Of a DNA stretch of 64,000 nucleotides, positions 1-8,804 are shown one piece after another. Under the pieces are notes generated by a model. That model saw nothing but the letters and a program-made list of their open reading frames with translations. It made no database searches and had not been told where the DNA came from. The stretch is from Candidatus Binataceae bacterium (lineage in GTDB: Bacteria; Desulfobacterota; Binatia; Binatales; Binataceae): contig DATGHL010000029.1 in NCBI GenBank assembly GCA_035308025.1, positions 1 to 64,000 on the forward strand, written 5' to 3'. Each line of letters opens with the position of its first letter. The first letter of the stretch is position 1. The translations under genes were made by a program, and so were the position numbers.

Positions 1-102
1 CGGCCTCGAATCCAAAACCCGACAGTTTTTCGACCGCCCTCAGGACATGAAGGGCGGCCGGAAAAACTTGGGATGACAAATGAGCCGAAACGGCGGCCGA
101 CA

Positions 103-540
103 CTAAGTTACGAATGGGATATCAAAAGGGGTAAGGCCAACGGGTTGATGGCGCATCAAAGTCGCCACCCACCGCTGTACGGGTGTGCGTAGAGCCCCTA
201 CCACGATCGCGAGCATCAGACCGATCTGAAGAGCCGGTGCGCTAGAAGTGCTGTGAAAAACGCCAGCGCCGCGGCCAGCCCTTGCCAATCCTGCCAAAGA
301 GTCTCGACACCTCCGAAGACCGTGATGAAGCTGCCCGTCCAAGGATCGTGAGACCGGAGCATGGGCACGGAATTCGCAATTACATAGAGCATCGGCGCGG
401 CTACAGTCAGAGCGAAAGTCCGATTGAGTGAATTTGTTTTGTAACGCGGGCAGGCCACTAGCATCGGGTCGTTGATCGGCTCGTTGTGTGTGCGGCTAAT
501 CAAGCTGATCGTCCGTCTAGAGCTCAACTTGAGGTAAGGC
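103..540 (-). pseudogene. PqiA-like membrane protein remnant, frameshifted
   Basis: This is a degenerate fragment of a PqiA (paraquat-inducible protein A) domain. From about 460 downward the minus strand reads a zinc-ribbon-like start in which the expected CPRC has become CPRY. It continues with a transmembrane stretch containing NSVPML and then GGVETLWQDWQGLAAALAFF, which matches the PqiA pattern of a membrane helix, a GG-x-LW motif and a second helix. Near position 240 the frame is lost. A neighbouring frame continues with APALQIGLMLAIVVGALRTP, as in intact homologues. The N-terminal half is missing because the neighbouring gene's stop (517) overlaps this end. In intact genomes PqiA sits with MCE-domain PqiB; no partner is present here. 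Confidence 0.6.
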
Positions 541-1380
541 AACGGTCAGGCCGAACCTGACGGTGTACCGTGGGGTAATCCCTGCAAATTGCCGATAGGC
601 TGTCCACTCGCCGGAGACCCAGGTATTGAGTTCAGGCCCTGCGAACCTCCACACTTTCCCGAAACCCGAACTGATCGGAATTGTCGTCGAACCGCCGTGC
701 CGCCAGTTGACGGTCCAAGTCGAATCGGCTGATTTCACATACCAGCCATGGCCAAGTGTGTACGAGATCAGTGGTTGGAGCTTCATTTGACTTTGAGGAG
801 TTGCCGCCGGATTCGTATAGGCGAAGGAAATCGGGTTCTGGAAAAGAACCCCCAGCATCAGATGCGGAACGCCCCGATAAACTGCCGCGGCGGCCGGTCC
901 TACCTCCCAAGCGCGCTTGCCCGCCCCAGGCACTTGGCCGGTCGGGAACACGAATGTCGGTCCCACGGCCCACCCGAATCCGGTCCGTTTCGGATCGGGC
1001 CAATTCGAAATGAACAGATCCAACAACTCCATGTCGGCGAACCCGGTTTTGCTGTCGCTGCCCTCTGACGTCGCAAAAGTCTGTAACTTGAACGTAGGTC
1101 TTATGACCTGCTGGAAAGGAATAAGCGAGAAGTGGTTTGTTGGAATCACCGCCTGCAATTGGACAGTGTTGGTTTGCGCTGACGTCTCGAAACTCCCAGG
1201 GGTGTAGAAATCTTGAAATTTAAGTTGCGTCAGAATCGCGGTCGGATCGTCGACTTCACCTGCCAGTTGGTCCTCTTCGCTCTCGGCGCCGGCTGCGTCG
1301 GCCGCGTTTCCCCACGCCGGCGCGCTGCAAGCGACCATCAGCAAGACGATCGAGAGGAGCGCCTGTCCCACAATTTTCAT
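517..1380 (-). CDS. Secreted/outer-membrane beta-barrel-like protein, unknown function
   Basis: The 287-aa product begins with a clear Sec signal peptide (MKIVGQALLSIVLLMVACSA, Ala-rich cleavage region near residue 25). The mature part has alternating hydrophobic/aromatic strands, the motif VGPTFVFPTG, and a C-terminal strand ending in FGLTVALPQVEL. This resembles the predicted outer-membrane proteins annotated as neuromedin U or phenol MetA-pathway family, whose function is not established. It has no strong Shine-Dalgarno. The ATG at 1380 was chosen because the signal peptide starts there. It is the only intact gene in a stretch of pseudogenes, so it may also be in decay, but no disruption is visible. 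Confidence 0.6.
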   Translation of the reverse strand: MKIVGQALLSIVLLMVACSAPAWGNAADAAGAESEEDQLAGEVDDPTAILTQLKFQDFYTPGSFETSAQTNTVQLQAVIPTNHFSLIPFQQVIRPTFKLQTFATSEGSDSKTGFADMELLDLFISNWPDPKRTGFGWAVGPTFVFPTGQVPGAGKRAWEVGPAAAAVYRGVPHLMLGVLFQNPISFAYTNPAATPQSQMKLQPLISYTLGHGWYVKSADSTWTVNWRHGGSTTIPISSGFGKVWRFAGPELNTWVSGEWTAYRQFAGITPRYTVRFGLTVALPQVEL

Positions 1381-1562
1381 GGAACTTTGTTAGACAACGA
1401 CTGGATCCGTGATCGGCACGGTGTGGTTCTCCGGCGCTCGCTAATCACTCAAAAGATTACCTTTGACGAGTGGAATTACAGGGTTATTGCGAATTGCAGA
1501 TTCCACTGCTGGCCGAATACATCAGAATGGACAGGCATGTTCTGCCTCTTGGACGGCAAATA

Positions 1563-2170
1563 TCATTGGTAGTATGCCGATCCAAATAACCTTAGGGGTA
1601 TGTTAAGAGGAAAAGCTCCTGTTGACAACTGCGCGAGGGCGATTGAACTAGAATTTCTACCTGACATTGAGCGCAACGAGCTTAAAAGATAGTTCGTCGA
1701 AAAATGTCCCTGCAGAGTTCCCGCAAGCGGTCCGCGACTATTACTAAATGGTGCGTGACCGGCGTCCATGAATTCCCACGCGGCGCCGGCGGTGACATCC
1801 CTACTGATCTCGTATTGGTTGCCGGTCCCGTAGCGTAGCTGACGATCAATCGGCAGGACCGCATTACGGTTCGCCTTGGAACCCGGCGAACTGTCATAGG
1901 CAAATCTCGCTGACCAGACCCATTTTTCGGCGACGTGGGATTGCTGCCCGATCGCAATCTGACAGGTATCTGAAAAATGCAGATTCGCCCCAACCGTCTT
2001 CTGATTGGTCGCCTAGGTTCCAACTGGGAACTCGCCGAAGGCCTGCCAATTCTCAATCCCACGTTTCCCAGCAAGCGCCAGTTGGGCAATACCTCGTAAA
2101 CCGCGCTAGCCATCACTTGCTGGGGCTCGGTCATCGGGACGTCGATCCTAAGGTCATATGGCGCGCCGCG
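1563..2170 (-). pseudogene. FadL/OmpP1-like hydrophobic-compound porin, broken
   Basis: Assembling the minus-strand frames gives the C-terminal third of an OMPP1/FadL/TodX-family outer-membrane transporter. The first part reads PQQVMASAVYEVLPNWRLLG. A frameshift near 2050 leads to ENWQAFGEFPVGT, followed by an in-frame TAG at about 2011. The frame then continues through IDRQLRYGTGNQYEISRDVT and SRGPLAGTLQGHFSTNY, which is characteristic of the last strands of FadL proteins. The terminal aromatic strand is missing and the frame drifts on to 1563. At least one frameshift, one nonsense codon and loss of the N-terminal two thirds make this non-functional. An intact DUF1329 gene, a common FadL neighbour, lies 2.8 kb away. 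Confidence 0.65.
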
Positions 2171-2378
2171 CTCACGGAATCATCCGGCATTCGAAAAGCT
2201 TGTTGGTGGAAGCCGCTACGGTTAGAGATACCTTCCAGCGCTATCTGCGACTCGGCAGCGTTCACTTCCTCAAGTTGGAGCTCGAGCGCGATGGGATAGG
2301 CCAACGATTGCTAGCATACCCAGGCCCCGTCGGTTTGCCGCGTCGCGAGAAGTCAATGCGCACGCCATGATGATAAGC

Positions 2379-2950
2379 TCATAGGTCCATTAATTGCCCG
2401 GTAAACTCCGCGTCATTATCCGCGAATAGGCAGCGCGGCGCGCCGTGTTTCTGTACCAGCCGGTTGAGTACTGCTACTAGCTGTTCACCGCGTAAACGAT
2501 GACCTAACTCGATCGCCAGGGCTTCGCGGCTGTAGACATCGATCACTGTCAAAGCCCGGAAGCTTTGCCCATTACTCAGTTGGTCGTGCACGAAATCCAC
2601 ACTCCAGGCGTCGTTAACCCGTGTGGGGCGGTAGCGCGCCTCGCGATTTACCGCCGCCTTGCGGCGGCGCGGGCGCCAGCGACGCAGCACCAGGCGCTCT
2701 TCGGGTACAGACGATAAACCAGGTTACGGCCCACGCTCCAGCCCTCACGCTTAAGCAGAATGTGTACCCGCCGATAGCCATAACGCACCCGGGTCTGCGC
2801 GATCTCATGCATCCGTAGGCGGATGGCCGTGTGGGGCTTGCGCCGGCTCGGCTTGCGCTGGGTCGAGCGGACCTGGAGTGTCAGCGCACAGGCTCGGCGC
2901 TCGCTGTAGCGGTGACACGCCGTCACGTAGACCACAACGTCTTTCATGAG
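2379..2950 (-). mobile_element. Truncated IS3-family transposase (orfB) remnant
   Basis: Two overlapping minus frames together give most of an IS3-family DDE transposase OrfB. The first frame (2944 to about 2690) has the YSERRAC and RVRYGYRRVHILLKREGWSV motifs. The second (2690 to 2379) carries the rve integrase core, with the first Asp in WSVDFVHDQL and the second in FADNDAEFTG. A frameshift near 2690 joins them. Translation stops right after the second Asp motif, so the third catalytic residue (Glu) and the C-terminus are gone. orfA is absent. The upstream end abuts a phage-type repressor fragment, so the element is a relic of an insertion or deletion. Confidence 0.8.
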
Positions 2951-3617
2951 CGCTGGCCTGAATTCGGCTCGCGCTACGCGCTCGCCAAGGCCAGCGGCAT
3001 CCCAGTCACCACGTTGCAAAACTACGCGACGGGTTCGCGGCCGGGCATCGACACCCTCACGACCCTGGCGCGCGTCGCCAATGTCGACGCGACCTGGCTG
3101 TTAACCGGCCGCGGCCAGATGCGCGGCGACGGCCAACAATCCGGGGCTTTGCTCGCGGATGTTTTGCTGGTGGATCAACACGATCCCAACGCCTCACTAA
3201 TCCATCCGACGATCCTCAATCAGCTCCCCTTCAGCCGCCATTATCTCGAGCGCACGCTGGGAATCAGCGAACCTACCTGGCAGTCGCTCCTGGCGATTGC
3301 CGCACCAGCGGAATTGTTCGACATCACCTAAGGCGATTTGTTGTTGATCGATCGCCGGCAGGCGCAACTCGCGCGCGACGGAGCCTACCTTCTGAGTCTG
3401 CCGGGATTTAGCCTCAGAGGCATCTTCAACCGGCCCGACAACCGCGTCAGCGCGATTGAACCACGTTTGAGTCGAGCCGCGGGTTCGATTCCGGCAAATG
3501 GCGCACTGTTGGCTGAGGCCTCCGCCGCCTATCAGATCGATCGCCAAGAATTACTCCTCGATGGGCCGCGGAGTTCAAGTGGTTGGGCGCGTCGTCTGGG
3601 TTGGCCGCGGCCGCTGA
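2950..3617 (+). pseudogene. XRE/S24 (CI/LexA-like) phage repressor, broken
   Basis: The N-terminal part reads as a helix-turn-helix of the CI type (ALAKASGIPVTTLQNYATGS, then ANVDATWLLTGRGQ). A peptidase S24 domain follows, with GDLLLIDRRQAQLARDGAYL and a C-terminal VVGRVVWVGRGR that matches the usual S24 ending. The start is missing where the IS3 relic begins. An in-frame TAA interrupts the gene at 3329-3331, just before GDLLLIDR, and a frameshift near 3575 is needed to reach the proper end at 3617. It is most likely a decayed prophage or mobile-element master repressor. Confidence 0.7.
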
Positions 3618-3967
3618 GCTTCAAAATGGCACCGCATCGCGATCCCTGATGTCGAAAAATCTTTTCCCTGTTCTGGACATAAAAATTCCCTCTTCGGCGC
3701 TTTACATTTCGCTGTTATGCGTCGTAGGGAATTTACGCGATAATCGCCCAGATACGCCTTCTTTCGATCGATTGCTAAGCCGTCCTTTTAGCCGTTTCCC
3801 TGAATTTGCGGGTAAATCAGGGAACTTTAATACAGAGAACAGTTCGAAGCAGACTGCCCCATCCGCCAGCCCGTCGCGAAATCAGATTAGACGCCGAACG
3901 GCGCGACCCAGGCGCGTGGGCCCGAGATTCCGCGAGCTTTCGCGGCGCCGGACAGCGTCAGGAGCAG
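3618..3967. other. Non-coding stretch with GGGAA-type inverted repeats
   Basis: I see no convincing gene here. Two inverted repeats share a TTCCCT core. One pairs AAATTCCCT at 3683-3691 with AGGGAATTT at 3726-3734. The other pairs TTCCCTGA at 3796-3803 with TCAGGGAA at 3817-3824, extended by ATTT/AAAT with one bulged base. This looks like an interspersed palindromic intergenic element rather than coding sequence. Confidence 0.4.
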
Positions 3968-4945
3968 TTATCTTGCGGCATCATGCAGCGCGCGCTTGAG
4001 CGCGTTATCGCGGTCGGCCTTGAATTGCTTTGACACCATCGCCGACGGCGCGAAGAGATCGAAGCCATGAAAGGCCCCAGGATAAACGTGGAGCTCAGTG
4101 GGCACGCCCGCCTCGATGAGACGCTGGGCGTACTCGATATTCTCGTCCACAAAAAGATCGAGTGCGCCAACTGGAATGTAGGTCGGCGGCAGATTGGTCA
4201 AATCGGTAGCCCGCGCCGCCGCCGCATAGGGCGAGACGTCGGCCCCACCCCCGTCGCGGCCCAGGTAGGCTTTCCAGCCCAGGCGGTTGCTCTCGCGATT
4301 CCACATGCGCGGGTCGGTAATCGCATAACTGGCCGGGGTAACGTTACGATCATCGATCATCGGGTAGATGAGAAGTTGAAAAGCGACCTGCACTGCGCCA
4401 CGGTCGCGCGCCAGCAATGCCAATCCCGCGGCCAAGCCGCCGCCGCCGCTTGCGCCCCCAATGGCGATCCGAGATGACTCAACACCAAGCTCGTCGGCAT
4501 GGGCAAACAGCCACTTTAGGCCGGCATAACAATCCTCGACTGGTGCGGGAAACGGATGTTCCGGCGCTAATCGGTAATCGACCGACACCGCCACGCAGCC
4601 GATTCTCTTGACCAGTTGCCTCATAAGTCGGTCGTCTTGCTCGATGTCTCCCATCACGTATCCGCCGCCATGAATCCAGTATAGGGCGGGAAGCTTGCTC
4701 GGCTGATCATTTGGCCGATAGACGCGGACTCGCACGGCAGGATCGCCTTGAGAACCGGGTGCGAATTGATCCTGGCTGGTGACACCCTCTACCGCGGCGA
4801 AGTTCGCCAGCATCGCGGTCACCATTTTTTTCATCTTCGCCCGGGCGGCTGGAATCTTATTGAGATCCAAAGGTCGATCAGTCGGCAGTTTCTCCACCGC
4901 GACGCGCAGCTCAGGGTCTAATTGGTCCATGAAGTTCATAGTCAT
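3968..4945 (-). CDS. Alpha/beta hydrolase, HSL-type esterase/lipase
   Basis: This 325-aa protein belongs to the hormone-sensitive lipase (bacterial type IV) esterases that hydrolyse short to medium acyl esters, probably in the cytoplasm as no signal peptide is visible. The oxyanion HGGG motif is at residues 92-95. The nucleophile lies in GASGG (Ser166), where most relatives have GDSAG. The catalytic Asp is about residue 263 (ALDLFVDE) and the His about 293 (FHGFD). The PEHPFPAPVED segment before the nucleophile elbow is also typical. Length matches the family. It is followed by non-coding DNA and preceded, 34 bp away, by the stop of the DUF1329 gene on the same strand, so co-transcription is possible. 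The natural substrate cannot be deduced. Confidence 0.88.
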   Translation of the reverse strand: MTMNFMDQLDPELRVAVEKLPTDRPLDLNKIPAARAKMKKMVTAMLANFAAVEGVTSQDQFAPGSQGDPAVRVRVYRPNDQPSKLPALYWIHGGGYVMGDIEQDDRLMRQLVKRIGCVAVSVDYRLAPEHPFPAPVEDCYAGLKWLFAHADELGVESSRIAIGGASGGGGLAAGLALLARDRGAVQVAFQLLIYPMIDDRNVTPASYAITDPRMWNRESNRLGWKAYLGRDGGGADVSPYAAAARATDLTNLPPTYIPVGALDLFVDENIEYAQRLIEAGVPTELHVYPGAFHGFDLFAPSAMVSKQFKADRDNALKRALHDAAR

Positions 4946-4979
4946 TTCCTCGGTAGCACTTCACTGATGTCGCGAAAAT

Positions 4980-6611
4980 CTACTTCATAATCTCTGCGAG
5001 GCCGGCGATCGTAGAGTAGGTGTTGAGATCTTGATATTCGCCGGGAACGTCGGCGTCGGCCAACATGTCTCGCCGACCTGAGCTCCTGGTTGAGGTGTTA
5101 GTGATGTGACCGCTCTTCACATCCCACGCGGTCGATGTGAACGCCCCGGGAACTTCGCCGAGTCCAGTCGCCGGCACAGTACGCTGCGCAATAAAACCCA
5201 TCTTCCACAATTGCAGATTTGTATCGTAAACATCCTCCCACAGCGCATAATGTAGTTCAGAATCTTCGTAAATTATGCGTTTACCATAGCAATAGCCTGC
5301 CTGTTCGGCGGGTATTCGGCGAACGTCGATAACGTCGACGTCCCGTAACTGCCATCTTCCCCAAGACGGCTTGGGCCATCCGAACGTGGTGTAGTAACCG
5401 GCGGGGAAATCGCTTGTTACCGAGTCATAGCTGCCGGCCAGCGCCAGAATCCTTCGATGATCCAGAAATCGCGCATCGAAAGAGCCGATCCCGCCATTGA
5501 AACCCTGCCGTTTGAAATCATCTTGCGTGTAATCGGTTCCAGCAATAGGACTACATCGAGCCGTTAGTGACACTCTAAGCCAGCGCCGCAGCGCCGGGAT
5601 AAAAACGGACTGCTCGATTGGACGCTGGTTGTCTTTCGGGTAGAGCGTCAGCTGCGTCGTGTATTTCAACTGCTCGGGCTCTTCGATCGACATCCACTCC
5701 GTGTACCAGTACTTCCTTGAGCCCGTCTCATCCATTGCAACATTTGGGTCGGTGTTGTAGGCCATCTGACGATATACATAAGATAATTTTATGCAACTGG
5801 AATACGACTCGCGAGTTTGCGTGCAGATCGTTAGCGGGTTGCTAGATGTACCAGCAACCAGATGGGGGATATAGGAAAACCACAAGTCAGCGAGAAGTTT
5901 GTCGCCCTTGTCGGGCGGTTGGGGATTCGGAAAGGGCTCGCCACCCTGGTAATTTTGGATGTCGTGATGTCCATCAGGAAGCAGCACGAGCCGTGCCTGC
6001 CGACTGTATTCTTCGGTGGCTGCCCGATAATTTCGCGAAGGCTTCAGAGCGGTTGTGCCGCCAATATCCATTTCGAAATCGGCGGGCATCTTCCAGAAGT
6101 AGCTACCGCGGAATAGAGCAATCATCCCGGTCGGCATATACCGTTGATATTCGCGCCAGTTCCGAGGGTTGATCCTGGTGCCAATCGGAATATCACCCCC
6201 GCCAACCTCCAGCACTGGGGAAAAGTTGTTTGCGGGTTTCGCAGGAAGGGAAGCCGGCACCGAAGGTGACCGGGTCCGATAGTGCAGGCTGTGAGCATGG
6301 GCTTGCGTGTGAGGGCGAGTTTTCGGCAGATTTAGTTCCTGTTGCATTACAAGGTGCCCGGCGGCTCTTACTGCTCTTTCTACTATATCACCACCACCCG
6401 CTTGGCGAAGCGAGGAGAGATCGGCCTCGGTAGGCGCGAAGGTGATTCCATGCTCTTCGACGAGATCGGCAACACGACTAGGGTAAACTCCCCCCGCCAG
6501 CAACTTCAGTAAATCACTTTCACTCAGGGGTCGGATCGGCGCGGCATTTACTATCGGACACAAGGTGCTTATTCCTATTGCAAGCAACAGAGCGGCCAAG
6601 ATTCGTTTCAT
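4980..6611 (-). CDS. DUF1329-type exported protein
   Basis: The ATG at 6611 opens a signal peptide (MKRILAALLLAIGISTLCPI) and has GGAGAG about 8 bases upstream; a longer frame to 6713 lacks such support. Residues of about 30-85 form a leucine-rich segment (LSESDLLKLLAGGVYPSRVA, EEHGITF, LRQAGGGDIVERAVRAA), a module seen at the start of some secreted TPR proteins. After a His/Pro-rich linker the remainder fits DUF1329: IPIGTRINPRNWREYQRYMP, LPDGHHDIQNYQGGEPFP and FIPALRRWLRVSLTARCSP. DUF1329 proteins are periplasmic or outer-membrane associated and often neighbour FadL-like porins; no biochemical function is firmly assigned. The fused N-terminal module is unusual. A FadL-like gene nearby is broken, so its partner may be lost. 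Confidence 0.65.
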   Translation of the reverse strand: MKRILAALLLAIGISTLCPIVNAAPIRPLSESDLLKLLAGGVYPSRVADLVEEHGITFAPTEADLSSLRQAGGGDIVERAVRAAGHLVMQQELNLPKTRPHTQAHAHSLHYRTRSPSVPASLPAKPANNFSPVLEVGGGDIPIGTRINPRNWREYQRYMPTGMIALFRGSYFWKMPADFEMDIGGTTALKPSRNYRAATEEYSRQARLVLLPDGHHDIQNYQGGEPFPNPQPPDKGDKLLADLWFSYIPHLVAGTSSNPLTICTQTRESYSSCIKLSYVYRQMAYNTDPNVAMDETGSRKYWYTEWMSIEEPEQLKYTTQLTLYPKDNQRPIEQSVFIPALRRWLRVSLTARCSPIAGTDYTQDDFKRQGFNGGIGSFDARFLDHRRILALAGSYDSVTSDFPAGYYTTFGWPKPSWGRWQLRDVDVIDVRRIPAEQAGYCYGKRIIYEDSELHYALWEDVYDTNLQLWKMGFIAQRTVPATGLGEVPGAFTSTAWDVKSGHITNTSTRSSGRRDMLADADVPGEYQDLNTYSTIAGLAEIMK

Positions 6612-6716
6612 AGGAAACTCTCCGTCCCTGAATTGCGTGGGGTCTCGGGTTTGCAGCGTTCGTGGTCGGGGCTGACCGTCAGAATGCACCTTGAGTGCAG
6701 CCTTCGGGTTCATGCT

Positions 6717-8471
6717 TCAAGGTTTTGTAGGGTCCGGAGGAATGTCCAAGACCAGCTCCTCCGCCGTTTTGGCTCGATAAGCGCGCGCGATCTCATCGCG
6801 CAGTTCGTCGCGCCCAGGATCAGTGACTAGACCGGCCTGGAAGATTTTGATCGCGCCGTCATAGTCGCCCCTCGCGAGCAATTTCCGGCCAACGCGTAGG
6901 CAGTTCTGGGCATGGGTATGCACAACGCCGGCCGATTTCCGCGCTTCACTCCGGGAAGCCAGTCGGCTGGAGTTCGCGGGCGGATGATTTGACTCCCTTG
7001 GACCGGCTGAAGGATTACTTGACTCGTCTTCTAATCTCAGGGTCGAGGTTTCGGCGCCGTAATCGATGAACACGCTCTGCTCAGCCCGCTTCGCCTTGGC
7101 TGCCTGCGTGATCGCATCGCGCAAGCCCGGATTGTTGGGATCGGCGGCAAGAGCGGTGTGAAAAATCTTGAGAGCGTCGCCATAGTCGCCTTTGCGCATC
7201 AATCTTACGCCGTCACGCAGTGAGTTCCGGCTGAGTACTGGCATAGGCATCGTTTGCGGCTCGCGTAGCGCGGGTATCGCATGCCGGGTGGAGGCATCTG
7301 GTGTAAGCGATGCGCCGTTCCCGAGCTCCCGAGCCAGCTGTGATAAAATCGATGAGGCTGACGCGTGTGTGTCAGAGTTCGACACGAAGCGAGAGTGTGA
7401 TAACGCCGACATGCGCGGCGCCATACCCTTATGGAGAGCCGTGACGGCGAGAAAAAGTATCGCCGTGGCCGGACCGGCACTCGCCAGAGTTAGCACGCGC
7501 CGATTAGTGAGCACGTTGCGCAACGCCCGACCTGTCTGGCGCAGGTCGGCGGAATTGCCTGACGATCTTGGTGTAAGTAAATTCTTTGCCGGAACTCGAT
7601 CTCCCGGAAGACTTGCAGCTACTTCGGATTCATCTCCGAGTTGCGCGATGAGTTCACCGTTGATGGTCGCCTTTCGCTCGCGCCCTACGGTTTCCAATAC
7701 CCTCTCGCACAAACCATTTATCGCGGCCGGAACGCCCCGGCTGATATCCGCAATCCGCGCACAAGCAGCCGGCGAGAAGACGCTGGTTTCGATCTCTCCA
7801 GCCATCTGCAGTCGATGGCCTATATACTCGGTCGCTTCGCTCGGTGTGAGAGCTCCAAATTCATAGGTCCATGTCTCAACGGGTCCGAAGCTTAGCGGAG
7901 CAAGCGCAGCGAGGCGGGTCCGGAATGCGGGCTGTCCGGAAAGTACCACTTGTACCAGCTTGCCGGTCCGATTGCTCAGCTCCGCTATCTGCAAGATCAA
8001 CCCGAGCGCATGTCCGTCAAGCTTGTCCGCATCGTCTATGATTATGACGAATCGTTTCCCGGCACTTCTCTGGCGAAGGGCAAACTCGCCGAGCATATCG
8101 AGCATTTCCGCGGGAGCCAGTGTGTCTGACCACAAGACGGCCAATACCGACCGGCGCATATTCGACGAACCCCAGTCGTCACCCTGGAGAAAGATCGATC
8201 GCACCGAATCGTAGAGTTCATCGGCGAGGCGGCTGAGAAGCTCAGTCTTGCCCAAGCCGGAGTGGGCGAGGAGAAGTAGCAATGGCCGCCCGCCCCCGAT
8301 GCCGGATTTGAGCGAATCCTTGATGTGACTTCGACTTGGCGAGAGGTATCGGCAGCGCCGGTCAAAGATTTTCCCTACCGTCGCTTTATACAATTCTAAA
8401 GAACGGGCTGAAATGTCAGTGTCACGCAGAGCATCGGATTTCACCGGCCCTTTCGCAGCCTTAGATGCCAT
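6717..8471 (-). CDS. ExeA/GspA-like AAA ATPase with membrane anchor and TPR-like repeats
   Basis: The N-terminal ~300 residues are an AAA ATPase of the ExeA/GspA type. Walker A is AHSGLGKTE (the first Gly is replaced by Ala), Walker B is FVIIIDDADK, and VVLSGQPAFRTRL and SRGVPAAINGLCERVL correspond to sensor and lid regions. A hydrophobic segment near residue 340 (ASAGPATAILFLAVTAL) is a likely single membrane span. The C-terminal part has two copies of a ~45-residue TPR-like unit (GDYGDALKIF...ADPNNPGLRD and GDYDGAIKIF...TDPGRDELRD), pointing to a peptidoglycan- or partner-binding role in the periplasm. No secretin or GspB gene is nearby. GTG at 8483 is an alternative start. The downstream DUF1329 gene may be co-transcribed. 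Confidence 0.75.
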   Translation of the reverse strand: MASKAAKGPVKSDALRDTDISARSLELYKATVGKIFDRRCRYLSPSRSHIKDSLKSGIGGGRPLLLLLAHSGLGKTELLSRLADELYDSVRSIFLQGDDWGSSNMRRSVLAVLWSDTLAPAEMLDMLGEFALRQRSAGKRFVIIIDDADKLDGHALGLILQIAELSNRTGKLVQVVLSGQPAFRTRLAALAPLSFGPVETWTYEFGALTPSEATEYIGHRLQMAGEIETSVFSPAACARIADISRGVPAAINGLCERVLETVGRERKATINGELIAQLGDESEVAASLPGDRVPAKNLLTPRSSGNSADLRQTGRALRNVLTNRRVLTLASAGPATAILFLAVTALHKGMAPRMSALSHSRFVSNSDTHASASSILSQLARELGNGASLTPDASTRHAIPALREPQTMPMPVLSRNSLRDGVRLMRKGDYGDALKIFHTALAADPNNPGLRDAITQAAKAKRAEQSVFIDYGAETSTLRLEDESSNPSAGPRESNHPPANSSRLASRSEARKSAGVVHTHAQNCLRVGRKLLARGDYDGAIKIFQAGLVTDPGRDELRDEIARAYRAKTAEELVLDIPPDPTKP

Positions 8472-8483
8472 CGCAATGCGCAC

Positions 8484-8804
8484 ACCTTGCTTGCGGGAAT
8501 GCAGCCCTAACTCGTGACAGACTCACACCCGCCTAAAATTCTCAGACGGAACTTTTACTCATCTAGATTGGCTGTACCGGGTCTAGTGAACTTACAGCCG
8601 CACCTTCCCTTAATTCCTCACTCTCGTCTGTTGTAGCGTATACTCGGCTATATCTTGCCGAGTCAAGAGACGAGTAGGCGAATACCCTATTCAGGAAAGC
8701 TCTGCGAGACGAGCCCCCGACGATCATACCTTTTCCGACCCTCTGCTCGTGTCGGACGCGGCCTGAAGTAGTCGAATGTCATAGCGAGGAGACCAGATGG
8801 GAGC
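8484..8804. other. Intergenic region between xthA-like gene and ATPase gene
   Basis: No gene is visible. The stretch lies upstream of the ATPase gene and downstream of the exonuclease gene (both minus strand), so it should hold the ATPase promoter. Its only clear structure is the nested inverted repeat at 8623-8674. Confidence 0.5.
8623..8674. repeat. Nested inverted repeat upstream of ATPase gene
   Basis: An inner pair, ACTCGGC (8642-8648) and GCCGAGT (8657-8663), is perfect with an 8-base AT-rich spacer. An outer pair, CTCGTCT (8623-8629) and AGACGAG (8668-8674), is perfect and nearly concentric with it. No T-tract follows on either strand, so this is not an intrinsic terminator. It could be a regulator-binding site or a structured leader of the ATPase gene about 150 bases downstream. 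Confidence 0.5.

Noticed and set aside
33-59. CCGCCCT/AGGGCGG hairpin near the left edge
   Set aside because: No following T-tract on either strand and a 10-base loop; not supportable as a terminator.
3480-3500. GGGTTCGATTCCGG, resembling a tRNA T-arm
   Set aside because: No acceptor, D or anticodon stems can be drawn around it, and the sequence reads in frame through the S24 repressor remnant.
3583-3999. Open frame across the repressor end and the dyad region
   Set aside because: It reads through inverted repeats and has composition unlike a protein; the correct repressor frame ends at 3617.
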